Positions 24,401 to 33,320 of a DNA stretch of 64,000 bases are shown in pieces. Both the position numbers and the translations under genes were made by a program. A model generated the notes under the pieces. The model was given only the letters and a program-made list of their open reading frames with translations. It was not told the origin of the DNA and searched no databases. The DNA lies in the NCBI GenBank assembly GCA_949358305.1, contig CASHSZ010000115.1:1-64000 (forward strand), read 5' to 3'. Source of the DNA: Strigamia acuminata (Eukaryota; Arthropoda; Chilopoda; Geophilomorpha; Linotaeniidae). Within the stretch, counting starts at the first letter, position 1, and each line of letters begins with the position of its first letter.

Positions 24401-26774
24401 CAAAGACAAGGATTTCCACATGCGTGCAGACAAGTTTGAAGATCTAGGAGTTGTCAAGATGCTGGGCATCCTTTGGAGCGTCCAAGATGACACGCTAATG
24501 TTCAGGATCCCAACCGGTGTTGAGATTCCCCAGTCAAGGAGGGGCATTCTGTCATTATTGGCATCAGTCTTCGACCCCTTGGGGTTGATAGCTCCAGTCA
24601 TTTTGCGGATGAAGCTACTTTTACAGAGTATGTGGGGTCGCGACATCAAATGGGATGACATAATCTCAGAAGAAAACCGAGAGATAGTGGTCAAATGGTA
24701 CGCCGATCTTCAGCGCCTCACCGAAGCCCGGGTGAAGCGTTGGATGGGGACGTACTCGGGCCAAGAAATGGACATTGACGTCTTTTGCGACGCAAGTCCA
24801 CAGGCGTACGGGTGCGCAATCTACGTTCGAGCTGCGTCAGGCGCGACCCAACTGCTCTTGAGCAAAAGCCGAATTGCCCCCACCACCAAATTGACTTTGC
24901 CACGCCTAGAATTGACCGCAACTGTTGTTGGAGTCCGGATGGTGGAGTACATCCTAGAGGATTTCCTACCAGGTTATCCAGTTGGGAAGATAAGGTATTA
25001 CTCGGACTCAATGGTTGCGCTCGGGTGGTTGAAGTCTGATAAGAACAGGTGGAAGCCATATGTCTCCAACAGAGTGGCAGAAGTTCTTGAAAAGTCAAGT
25101 CCGAGTCAGTGGGCATACGTCCCGACGGACAGGAATCCAGCGGACGTATTGACACGCCCATGCGAGGCAAAGAACCTTTTGGCCAACCGTCTCTGGTGGG
25201 ACGGGCCCGGTCAGTTGGAAGACCTCGCGGACGAACCTGAGGACGTTGACCTCCCAATGGAAGAGGCAAAAAAGGAAAAGGTAGCTTTGGTTGCGTCAGA
25301 TGGAGAAGCGCATATGTGCGAGGTTTTCAAGCGATTTAGTAGTTTTAATCGCCTCGTGCGAGTTTTCGCGCTCATGCGGCGCTGGCTTCCTTTTTTCGCC
25401 CGCGGGAGGGACCTCGAGGTTCTCGAGATAGAAGTTGCCGAAGAAAGAGTCATCCGCTTGGCCCAGGTCTTGAGTTTTCCAGACGAAAGACAAGCCGCAA
25501 TGTTGAAAGAGAAAGTGGCAAAGGGCTCTATCCTGAAAAATTTCGACGTTTTTCTGGATGAGAGAGATTTACTAAGACTAAGGAGCCGTCTAGGGAAGTC
25601 AGCGCTTCCCTTCGACGAGGCATTTCCCATCATTTTGCACCCGGATAGTTGGGTAACAAGACTAATCATCAAGAAGGTCCACTTACAGCTCCTGCATGGT
25701 GAGCTGAGTGAGACGTTTTACCGGTTGAGAGACAAGTATTGGATTGTAAGAGGACGCCGAACGGTCAAGGCTGTGATCCGGAGTTGCTTGGTCTGCAAAC
25801 GAGAGCGGTTGGAACGCAATAACCCAGCCACTGGTGACCCTCCTATGGAGCGCGTCACGCCGGCAGCCCCGTTCCAGCATACAGGAATTGACCACCTCGG
25901 CCCTCTCACAGTCAAGCATAAGGAGAAAGGAAGAAAAGTCTATATTCTGTTGTTTACCTGCCTAGTAACACGAGCGATCCATTTGGAAGTCTCTGAGAAC
26001 CTTTCGGTGGAAAAGTTCCTTCTGGCCTTCCGTCGTTTCGGCGCCAGATTTGGGTACCCGGCGAAAGTGTTCTCCGACAACTCCAAAACTTTCGAGCGAG
26101 GAAGCCAGGAGATACAGTCGTGGGGTAAATTGCTGACCAAGGATGGGATCCGGACGTTCCTTTCGGAGAAGAGAGTGGTTTGGTCGTTCATCCCACCATT
26201 GTCACCTTGGGCTGGAGGAGCCTGGGAGAGACTTGTGCGTTCGGTGAAAGATAAACTACGTAAGATGCTGCTGCGTAGGACTGTAGACTTGGAGACGCTT
26301 CAGACGCTAGCCGTCGAGATAAGCTCCGTGCTTAACTCAAGGCCCCTGTCTTACGTGCATGAGGAGGTTGACGGCGGGAGAATTCTCAGCCCTGAGAACT
26401 TTCTCACTGGAGGAATGCCCAAGTGGGTTATCAACCGTCCACTGCACGCGATACAGAAGAAAGACCTACGGAGATTGGATAGAAAAAGACGACTTTTCGT
26501 TTGGGAGTTCTGGCGGATTTGGCGCGAGAGTTACCTGAAACAGCTAAGAAATTTTCATGAAGTCAAGGGTGACTCCCGTTTCAAGAATCCGGAAGTCGAC
26601 CAGATAGTATTGTTGGAAAAGGTCGGCTGCAATCCGTACTTCTGGCCGCTGGCACGGGTCATCGAAGTCCTACCAGGCGAAGATGGTTTTGTGCGCGTCG
26701 TGAGAGTGGTTACAGCCAATGGAAAGGAATATCGACGCTCGGTCAAACACGTAAGGGCTTTGGAGCTGGACTAG
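21498..26774 (+). CDS. gag-pol: BEL/Pao Gag-Pol polyprotein, intact
   Basis: A 1758-residue polyprotein for capsid formation, maturation, reverse transcription and integration. Visible domains in order: Gag (about 30-330, with the LPKLEMRKFNGD region near 153); three CCHC zinc knuckles (C383/C386/H390/C395, C414/C417/H422/C427, C433/C436/C445); an aspartic protease with DPGSHRSY at 498-505; reverse transcriptase with ADIKQAF (D835) and YMDD (922-925); RNase H with D1098, E1138, D1170 and D1216; integrase with an HHCC zinc site (H1395, H1400, C1430, C1433) and DDE residues D1465, D1527 and E1577; and the BEL-type C-terminal integrase extension (about 1640-1757). Length is normal for the family and no catalytic residue is missing. 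The protease triad reads DPG, not the usual DSG or DTG. The ATG at 21498 is the first after a likely 3' splice site and matches the start of relatives. It is more GC-rich than its homologue in H, with which it shares about two thirds of residues in pol by eye. Confidence 0.96.
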   Translation: MATGGGSRSGSGRTTPTTVEQQPPEEMDVLSGRFTTLGISLDALLRRSLTLKDTGELEAVEMAADEQMMRMINDLNTMQPNLTRDQYLANLREIEELETPISVLKHRTRMSKKFVTHWSANPANASALTTSTSQSSILNQTLSQSTRRHNNAKLPKLEMRKFNGDVTTFRPFLSSFDSAVHSNPDLSEIEKLQYLQSLCTGEAAMLISAFPLVDGNYNLAREELERSYGDDEAQRVALVKSIRDMRQVTELHPVKAVRTQLTKVSTAIRLLEQLSVPVQTAGLLLAPDVLRKFPPAMVMRFYQQQGAKTSNLVTILNFFAAEVQLLEQMEDVMGAGGLATKKDKSGSSDKDKDQRKGTMSTCATSKKAKESFSPKLTVGSAICIFCKEGHANTFCRKEMSVAEKTTIIQQNRLCFNCLQEGHRAMRCQVKTSCRTCGGRHHSSICRKLNTGSGGGIEKPKDVSANVSLAISSTLQLMIFTAELKTKSGGSHTIRGMLDPGSHRSYILKSVADRIRLKSCGSIEATAQRLNEEDNAGSTSYDVYKLLLQSRHGARELKVTALSARSLPHVYGIASPDTIQKVKDLGFELAEDLPSTAGNVDILLGVDVWWEICLDGRKRLDNRLGLVNTIFGWVLSGAAGSTDVFSESSRDVSCCNTCEIKTDRDLEKLWSLEAVGITAGERDSDFVRDRFEKSHKRMDDGCYQVCLPFNDKIGALESNWELALNQLSHTLRRIDSNSDHKERYNKAMWDYVKEEHAEVVPLAERYKKTGVYVIPHHPVIKEDRETTKFRVVFNASSAKKGLPSLNDCLYPGPSLNPDIVPVMIRFRLFCVVAIADIKQAFLQVLINPDHCDFLRFLWVSEEYFQEGYSWQNLWDHLVVLRMIVVPFGVNSSPFLLCAVIRAQGRLYLVLFPKEADALDKGIYMDDLTSGADGTQETVTHCVNLRRILDEGKMPLVKWASSKADVFDALKDKDFHMRADKFEDLGVVKMLGILWSVQDDTLMFRIPTGVEIPQSRRGILSLLASVFDPLGLIAPVILRMKLLLQSMWGRDIKWDDIISEENREIVVKWYADLQRLTEARVKRWMGTYSGQEMDIDVFCDASPQAYGCAIYVRAASGATQLLLSKSRIAPTTKLTLPRLELTATVVGVRMVEYILEDFLPGYPVGKIRYYSDSMVALGWLKSDKNRWKPYVSNRVAEVLEKSSPSQWAYVPTDRNPADVLTRPCEAKNLLANRLWWDGPGQLEDLADEPEDVDLPMEEAKKEKVALVASDGEAHMCEVFKRFSSFNRLVRVFALMRRWLPFFARGRDLEVLEIEVAEERVIRLAQVLSFPDERQAAMLKEKVAKGSILKNFDVFLDERDLLRLRSRLGKSALPFDEAFPIILHPDSWVTRLIIKKVHLQLLHGELSETFYRLRDKYWIVRGRRTVKAVIRSCLVCKRERLERNNPATGDPPMERVTPAAPFQHTGIDHLGPLTVKHKEKGRKVYILLFTCLVTRAIHLEVSENLSVEKFLLAFRRFGARFGYPAKVFSDNSKTFERGSQEIQSWGKLLTKDGIRTFLSEKRVVWSFIPPLSPWAGGAWERLVRSVKDKLRKMLLRRTVDLETLQTLAVEISSVLNSRPLSYVHEEVDGGRILSPENFLTGGMPKWVINRPLHAIQKKDLRRLDRKRRLFVWEFWRIWRESYLKQLRNFHEVKGDSRFKNPEVDQIVLLEKVGCNPYFWPLARVIEVLPGEDGFVRVVRVVTANGKEYRRSVKHVRALELD

Positions 26775-26804
26775 CGTGGTCGAGTCGCTTAGGCCGGCTG
26801 TCCG

Positions 26805-26826
26805 CTTCTTTTTCGGCTGGCAGCGA
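26805..26826 (+). promoter_or_regulatory. 3' terminal motif before the LTR (element A)
   Basis: CTTCTTTTTCGGCTGGCAGCG directly abuts the 3' LTR, where a polypurine tract for plus-strand priming is expected. The coding strand here is pyrimidine-rich, followed by a GGC-rich end. Comparable sequence precedes the 3' LTR of all five elements. Confidence 0.5.
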
Positions 26827-28398
26827 TGTTGCGAGCAAGAACGCAACAAAAAGATCTGGAGATTTCACGTTGTTTATTTTCTGAAAGAGAGAAAAGGCTT
26901 TATAATTTTGTTGTCAAGTTTGAATAGATTTGCAACTCTTATCTGACATGTCCAGTTGGTTTGCTGCCTTGTTGTCACGATCCTGGAAGTTCAAGGGGGT
27001 TGTCACTTCGCTTGCCACACCTGGAATGTTTGGAGGTTGTGTTTTTAGTCTTTTGGCATTGTTTTATGTGTCTTTTTCACTTGTTTGTGTTATTTCTAGT
27101 ATTTATAAGTTTTCTCCTGTTTCCAGTTCACTTGTGAGAGAGATAGGCGTGCATCGGCAAGATGGCCGCCATAGCATAAGTGAGCTGGGAAACAGGAGAA
27201 CTTGAAATAAGCACAATTGCAGTTTTAGTGCTTGTTTCACTGGTAATTTAATTTATACTAACTTGTATTGGTGTTTAAGGTAGTCCACAGGTGTCTTGGG
27301 TCGCTGGATGGACGTTGGACATCGTTTGTGAGCGTTTGCGAGCGTCGGGCGTGAGCGCACGCCTTGCGACGCCTCTCGTGGTCGTATGGGTCCTGCAAAT
27401 GAGTTGAATCGGTCGGGTTTCAATGTCCAAGCACTGGGAAAGTTGTACTGACCGTTCTAGGACGCAGATCCATCGTTGAGAAGGCCTGTGAGTCGCTCGC
27501 GACCTTGTCTGGCTCCATTCACGTCATTTTAGCAGTTGCATGGTCGCCATCTTAGATTTGGTGCTGCACTGGTGCCCTGTCATTGTTTCTTTTGGGGTTT
27601 TAATGGAACCTGGACATAGGGAATATTTACTAGTTATTGTTTGTATATTTACCAATATTAGTTGATGTTAATCTAAGCTTTTACTTTTGTTATTGCATGG
27701 TTGTTAAGGGGTTAAAACTGTGACACGTTGCGCCCTCTTTTGGTGGTGATTGGGTTTGGGCTCAGCATTGTGTTTTGAGTGTAACTAATGTTAGTTTTAG
27801 CCTTTGAATTATTTGTTAAGTTTAAGTGAAGTGCTGTTTGCACAGGTCATACTGTTATCAAGGTGTTAGGTTAAGTTTTGTCTTTATTTATGTTAAGTTT
27901 GACATCTGTTGTAGATATACGGAAACCTTGTCGGCACTATTGTTATTATTCAAATCTGTATTGTTTGGTCACTGACATTTATTGTAATCAGGTGACCAGT
28001 TGTTAAGAGTAGGTTGCTAAAGAAGCAACAGTTGTTATCAGTTGTTAAGTATTAAAACCAGTTGTGATTTTTCCTCCTTCTTTGGATAATTTATTCCTGG
28101 GTTTCTTTTACTTCAACATTCATGATGACTTGTGAGTAGAGAGCTTTGCCTGCTCTCCTCCTCCCTGGGAGCACGGAATTTCTACCCAGCAGCTAAAGAG
28201 GTTTTGCCAATCACTTCATCTAAATGCAGTCAGGCCTAGTTTCATGCAGTCAGGCCTAACCCTTCTTCAAGTTAGGCTTATGCTCAGAGAGAGGATTTCA
28301 ACTTGTCTCTTCAACCACTATACAGTCTCGGGCGGTTTCCAGAGTTTGGTGACCAATTCGCCAGTTTTTTCCTGTGAGATCCAAGGTTGTTTGCTACA
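26827..28398 (+). repeat. Element A 3' LTR
   Basis: 1572 bp, same sequence by eye as 19193-20764, ending GCTACA and followed by the ACAA target duplication. The terminal inverted repeat TGTTGCG-N8-CGCAACA is at 26827-26848. Confidence 0.95.
28051..28056 (+). terminator. Candidate poly(A) signal, element A
   Basis: ATTAAA followed about 10 bases later by a T-rich stretch. The same arrangement (A-A/T-TAAA, a short gap, then T-rich sequence) is found 200-350 bp before the end of the LTR in all five families. Confidence 0.4.
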
Positions 28399-28909
28399 AC
28401 AAGACCAATGTCTCTGAATATTCAGAAATAGTGTTTAAACCTTAGTAGAAGGCTCCAATGTAAGTTTTAGCAACATCCAAGCAAAAAATTTTGAAACAAA
28501 AATTTTGAGCTCATTTCACATCGCAGTTGACTTAGCACAAAGACCACAAGATCAATGTCTCTGAATGTTCAGAAATAGTGTTTAAACTTTAGTAGAAGGC
28601 TCCAATGTAAGTTTTAGAAACATCCAAGCAATGATTTGGGAGAATAGACTTTTGATCTCATCATAGTTGACTTAGCACAAACACCACAAGACCAATGTCT
28701 CTGAATGTTCAGAAATAGTGTTTAAACCTTAGTAGAAGGCTCCAATGTAAGTTTTAGAAACATCCAAGCAATCATTTGGGAGAATAGACTTTTGATCTCA
28801 TCATAGTTGACTTAGCACAAACACCACAAGACCAATGTCTCTGAATGTTCAGAAATAGTGTTTAAACCTTAGTAGAAGGCTCCAATGTAAGTTTTAGAAA
28901 CATCCAAGC
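28399..28909 (+). repeat. Satellite between elements A and E
   Basis: About 3.6 monomers in plus orientation, including one long A-rich variant with GAAACAAAAATTTTGAGC. It continues the phase of the main array after element A and is interrupted after CATCCAAGC by element E. Confidence 0.95.
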
Positions 28910-30267
28910 TGTTTCTGGCAAGGTCGCAGGCGACAACCAGGCCAGAAGGAGGGGCGGCAATACTTGACTGCTGCTTGGCTAAAATTGATACACAGAAGTT
29001 GGCCAAAGACTTGAAGAAATGCAAACACTGGAATTGAACTTGCTGCTTCACCTGTTGATCTGCCACTGGTGAGTTCAAGGAGGAGGAAGGAGGATTTTTC
29101 TACTCACTGCACATTGCTTTCTGGTTGTATAGAGAAATGAGACTTGGAGAGAAATAAAAAGCAACCATTTTATTCTCTAAATTCTTAACAAGACTACTAC
29201 AATTGAATCACGAGGATTTTACAAAGAAGTCACACTTTAACAATAATAAGAAACAACAAGTGTAACTATCTCCACATTGTATAAGGACACTTGCACTTAA
29301 AGTTACAGAGGTCTCTAAGTGCTTGTAAAGAGAAATAAGTACTGCTGGCACAACAAAACTACCGTAGAAGTTAATAGTTGAAAACACATAAGCCTAACAG
29401 CAAGTATTTGACATTAAATGCAAAAGTATACATTAACAACAGTCTCTAAACACAATGCTCATTGAGAACTAAATTATTCACTCTAAAACACACTGAACAA
29501 CTCATAAAATAGAGAAAAGAATAAGTAAAGACATTTTAGACCAATGAGCTGGCAACTTTACAGTAAGTGCAGAAGTTAAGTTATAAATCAACACAGATAA
29601 ATCTTAAACTTAACACTTTTACATTGCATAATAATTAAGTGATTAATTATTAATCAGAACCCACAAAAACTCTTTGGGATTAAACATTTTCTCCTCTCTT
29701 TACAGATACAAGTAGACCACTCCCACAGTAATGGCCGACAATGTAAACAGAGATCACTTGCAGGAAGATAGAAAGGCTTGAAATTAGCTCACTAGACAGG
29801 CTACACACAATCTAAGTTAACAAAACGCTTAATTGGTTAGTAATATACAGAAAACAAACAGAAATTGATTGAAACAGCTTAAAACTGATAATAACATACA
29901 TTTCTCATTCTAGTACCCTTTTGCTGTCTGAGAGCATCATTACACCTTGTCACTACATTGACAATAGTGGACTGGAAACAGGAAAACACTTGGAAACATC
30001 AAAACATGCATAACACAGGTAAACAAGATAGAAAATAAATTCTAAGTGGATAAATAACTAATGTAAAAACTCTTTTCTTCCCAGATTTATCCGGTCAGAT
30101 CAACCAGTACTGAGAAATTCACTCAAACTAACTCAAAGAAGACTTATATTCAAATAAGTGTCTAATTAAATTCCCAATCTAAGATAAATATTAAAAACCC
30201 TTTTTAATAATTCCAGATGACTAATTTTTAAGACGTTTAGCAGCTTTCCTTTATGTTGCTAGCAACA
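28910..30267 (-). repeat. Element E 3' LTR
   Basis: 1358 bp; read on the minus strand it starts TGTTGCTAGCAACA (30254-30267), a perfect 14-bp palindrome shared with element G, and ends GCCAGAAACA. A candidate poly(A) signal AATAAA lies at 29169-29174 on the minus strand, followed by a T-rich stretch. Confidence 0.94.
29169..29174 (-). terminator. Candidate poly(A) signal, element E
   Basis: AATAAA on the minus strand, followed by TTTTTATTT about 10 bases downstream; aligned in position with the poly(A) blocks of the other LTRs. Confidence 0.4.
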
Positions 30268-30293
30268 TAGATTGCCGGCGAAAAGAAAGTGCG
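30268..30293 (-). promoter_or_regulatory. 3' terminal motif before the LTR (element E)
   Basis: On the minus strand CTTTCTTTTCGCCGGCAATC immediately precedes the 3' LTR (with TA at the junction). It matches the corresponding ends of G and H closely, in the position expected for plus-strand priming. Confidence 0.5.
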
Positions 30294-30302
30294 AACAACC
30301 CA

Positions 30303-33300
30303 TCATTTAGTTTGATTACTTCTGGTCTTTGATGATAATATTTGGGAGACCTCTTTCACCTTTTTGTATTCCACTCTGGGTGGCATGATTCTTTGACGGA
30401 TCAAATTTGGTATCCACGGAGGTATTCTTCGGTTGACAATCATACAACTAAGTCGAATAATTCCGTTGATGATTTTCCTTTTCGTCTCTAGGGACTTCAT
30501 GGGCTTTGAGAAACATACTCGACAGGTTGGTTTGTATTTGTCGATCCCTCCTATCATCTTGACTCTGGTTTCGTGCGAAATTCGTCTTGAAAATTCAGCT
30601 TTATCTCCGCAAAAATAACATTTTGCTTGTAGTTTCACAACAGACTCGGCTAGTGGAACTAACTTGGATATCTGATCAAATGGCTTCCTCTTGAAGTCGA
30701 CGTCTAATGCGGCGACTATTACCTTTTTCTTTTGCTCAGACATTTCATTTGAAAAAGTAAAAATGTCGGGAAAAAACTGTCCTTCGTCAATTCCGATTGT
30801 CTTCACTAATTTCGTTTTTTCCACAGCATTGGTTAGGCTACTGGTCGCGATTGCTTCTCGTCGATGACCGTCGTGGGTCACGACTTCGGTTTTACTGTAA
30901 CGATCGTCATTGGAGTGTTTAATTAGCAGGGACGACGTCTTCTCTTCCTTTTCTAAAAGCTTCAATAACTTGGTCGTTTTCCCCGCATACATTGGACCAA
31001 TGATGAGATGAATTCCCTTTTGATTGGTTGACAAATCAATTTTCTTTTTCCAGAAATTCAGAATCACGTTTCCACTCCATCTCACGATTGCACACAATTT
31101 GGGTAAACTGGGCACTTGGTTTGTAAGTAATTCGACGTTCTTTCTCCCTGACTCTAACTGATTTCGCCCTCGTAATTCCGGCTTCATGTCCGAGCTTGGA
31201 GTTCTGTTGACCAATCCTCCATCCTTGAACGACTTTTTCGTTTTTTGGAGGGTGGTGTCCAGTTCCTCTTTCTCCAGACCACTGGAGAGGCTCGCGGCAA
31301 AACAAGAAGGTGTGACGTCTGTCTGTTTATTCACACCGGGTTCGCCATTCATGTTGGGCAGTGATTTCGGAATTAATTGGACTATTTTGTTTTCGTCATT
31401 TTCAGGTTGATTTGAGATCACTTCTTCTTTGGACTCGACCGCCATGCAAGAAATGTTGCACGCTGCCATGTTTTCTTCAAGCGGGTTGTTTGGTTTCAGT
31501 CGACCGTTTAGAATCCACCCAAAAATTGTCTCCATTAATCCCAACTCGTCGTTGATTTTTCGGCTTCCACCTTGACAAATCTTCCACCATGCGTTGCTTC
31601 CTAATAAGACGTCAATGTCTTCCGATTCTGACGGATGTATCTCAGCCATCTCAAGTCCGAGTGATTGGACTTGCTTTATGGCTTCTGCTCCAATTATCCC
31701 TTTGACTTTCGGGAGTGTGTCGGTTTCTAATGCAAGGATTGATGTCTTTTTTGTTCCGTGTCTTGATTGTAGTTCGAATCTAAAGACATCATGTGTCGTC
31801 GGAACTGGCTTTTTGTTGAGCAGACACTGTGTCATCGTGTGTAGTGTCTCGATCTTTTGCATCCGGAATTTATTTACTAGTCTCTTCGTGACGTAGGAGC
31901 GATGGCTTCCTGGATCTAGTAATCCGCGGACGGGGTACATGTCTCCATTTTTCTTCACAAAAAGAGCAGTGAAGACCATCAGTTGAATCTCCACCGACTC
32001 GGTAAGCGATACATTAGTAGACACGTTTTCTTCTTTTGGTGTAATCGCTTTTTCTTTGTTGTTTTTGTTGCAGATCGATGTGTGATGTCTTCCACCACAC
32101 AAGCGACAACAAAACTTCACGGTACATTCTTTGGCTGTGTGGTTATATCTCAAGCAGTTGAAACAAAGTCGTTTCTTCTTCACTATTTCGATCCTCGCCG
32201 GTACATCGAGATCCGCATCACAATTTGCGTGTGCGTGATCACCATCACAATAAGCGCAGGCGGGTTTGCGGTTTGGATTTGACTTGGAATTCATACTCAA
32301 TTTTCCATTCTCGGAAGTCACGAATGAGGACATGGTTCCAGTTGGTCTTTCTCTTGTTTCCTTTGAAGTTTTCTCAAATTTTTCTGACTTCTTCAGATGA
32401 GCGCGCTTAAGGAGAACGCTTTCTTCCGACAATTCAGCCAGTTGTATCTCGGTTGCTACGAAGTCCAGAAAAACGTTAACATCATCAACTTTTCCTTGAT
32501 GCTTTCGGTAAAAACGTTGGGAGATCTCCGGTGGAAATTTTCTAAGTAGTTCTGGAATAAGGTACGTTCCAGTAGTGTCAACTGACACAGACAGTTGCGC
32601 CATGGTCCGGACAGCAGATGCCAATGACGTGAATAGAGCTTTAAGTGGCTCGATTGGGTAGAGATCGAAAACGGGTTTCGACTCCCTAATCATCTTTGAA
32701 ATCGCATTTCTCTGCGTGTTTTCAGATCCGAATAGACTCTCCAATGTATTTTTCGCTAATGGGTAGGCGTCATCAGTTATTGGGTACGACTTGATTGCGG
32801 ATTCTGCAGCCCCAGTGCAGCATGACCTCAGATATATAAGCTTTTCCACGTTCGAAAGCTCCGTGTTCTGATCAACTGCTGATTCGAATAAATTCGCAAA
32901 GCCTCTATATTCAGTTGCATCGCCACTAAATTTGGCAATGTCGGTTTTCGGCAATCTCGTGTTTCTCCTAGATGAAGCGGACGTCTGGTTTAAACTGGAA
33001 TTCTGTCCCGGATGGGAACCAAATTGCCCTGCCATTTTTCCAGACACTTTTGCTCTTTGCTTCAATAAATTTACTCTGGTTCTAATGTCTTCAATTCGTT
33101 GAAGCCCCGCTAAATAGTCCTCTCTTTTTGACTCGTCTTTAAGAGCTTTCAATTCGTCGGCGAGATCACTCAATTGCTGGTCAACCGTTATTTGCATGGC
33201 TTCCAGCTCTCCTCCGTCTAGAATGTTGACTGAAGATCCCAGCAGATCCTCGGCTCCTTGAGCCTTTGCTTTCCAAATGACCTCCTTTTCCTCGAGATCA

Positions 33301-33320
33301 GCAGCGGATAATGTAGCCAT
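30303..33320 (-). CDS. Gag-protease-thymidine kinase fusion polyprotein
   Basis: 1005 residues from the ATG at 33320. Gag is about 10-310; three CCHC knuckles follow (C355/C358/H362/C367, C386/C389/H394/C399, C405/C408/C417), then a protease with DPGSHRSY at 469-476. Where A has reverse transcriptase there is a variable linker (about 600-765) and then a type II (TK1-like) thymidine kinase, about 768-940. It has P-loop GPMYAGKTT (775-783), HDG (816-818), DEGQFF (845-850) with the family's catalytic Glu, AALDVDFKRKPF (870-881), and two CxxC pairs (C901/C904, C933/C936) matching the zinc-binding lasso. All signature motifs are present, so activity is plausible: thymidine + ATP to dTMP. A basic tail (RRIPPWIPNLIRQRI, 964-978) is shared with G. 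No RT or integrase is encoded. An in-frame GTG three codons upstream is less likely as the start. A kinase released or packaged with Gag could raise dTTP for reverse transcription; that is inference. Confidence 0.93.
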   Translation of the reverse strand: MATLSAADLEEKEVIWKAKAQGAEDLLGSSVNILDGGELEAMQITVDQQLSDLADELKALKDESKREDYLAGLQRIEDIRTRVNLLKQRAKVSGKMAGQFGSHPGQNSSLNQTSASSRRNTRLPKTDIAKFSGDATEYRGFANLFESAVDQNTELSNVEKLIYLRSCCTGAAESAIKSYPITDDAYPLAKNTLESLFGSENTQRNAISKMIRESKPVFDLYPIEPLKALFTSLASAVRTMAQLSVSVDTTGTYLIPELLRKFPPEISQRFYRKHQGKVDDVNVFLDFVATEIQLAELSEESVLLKRAHLKKSEKFEKTSKETRERPTGTMSSFVTSENGKLSMNSKSNPNRKPACAYCDGDHAHANCDADLDVPARIEIVKKKRLCFNCLRYNHTAKECTVKFCCRLCGGRHHTSICNKNNKEKAITPKEENVSTNVSLTESVEIQLMVFTALFVKKNGDMYPVRGLLDPGSHRSYVTKRLVNKFRMQKIETLHTMTQCLLNKKPVPTTHDVFRFELQSRHGTKKTSILALETDTLPKVKGIIGAEAIKQVQSLGLEMAEIHPSESEDIDVLLGSNAWWKICQGGSRKINDELGLMETIFGWILNGRLKPNNPLEENMAACNISCMAVESKEEVISNQPENDENKIVQLIPKSLPNMNGEPGVNKQTDVTPSCFAASLSSGLEKEELDTTLQKTKKSFKDGGLVNRTPSSDMKPELRGRNQLESGRKNVELLTNQVPSLPKLCAIVRWSGNVILNFWKKKIDLSTNQKGIHLIIGPMYAGKTTKLLKLLEKEEKTSSLLIKHSNDDRYSKTEVVTHDGHRREAIATSSLTNAVEKTKLVKTIGIDEGQFFPDIFTFSNEMSEQKKKVIVAALDVDFKRKPFDQISKLVPLAESVVKLQAKCYFCGDKAEFSRRISHETRVKMIGGIDKYKPTCRVCFSKPMKSLETKRKIINGIIRLSCMIVNRRIPPWIPNLIRQRIMPPRVEYKKVKEVSQILSSKTRSNQTK

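Larger units (their letters stand above)
19193..28398 (+). mobile_element. Element A: complete BEL/Pao LTR retrotransposon in satellite
   Basis: A 9206-bp element bounded by two 1572-bp LTRs that look identical, starting TGTTGCGAGC and ending GCTACA. The satellite ACAA next to the 5' LTR (19189-19192) is repeated after the 3' LTR (28399-28402), a 4-bp target-site duplication; removing the element restores an uninterrupted monomer. The interior holds one long Gag-Pol ORF with every expected domain. Identical LTRs, a clean duplication and an open ORF mean a recent insertion that may still be active. The Gag-Pol organisation and integrase C-terminal domain assign it to BEL/Pao. Confidence 0.96.

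Noticed and set aside
30600-31020. Kinase segment as a stand-alone host gene trapped beside the element
   Set aside because: It is in one uninterrupted frame with Gag and protease, and a degenerate counterpart sits at the same place in G, so it belongs to the element lineage.
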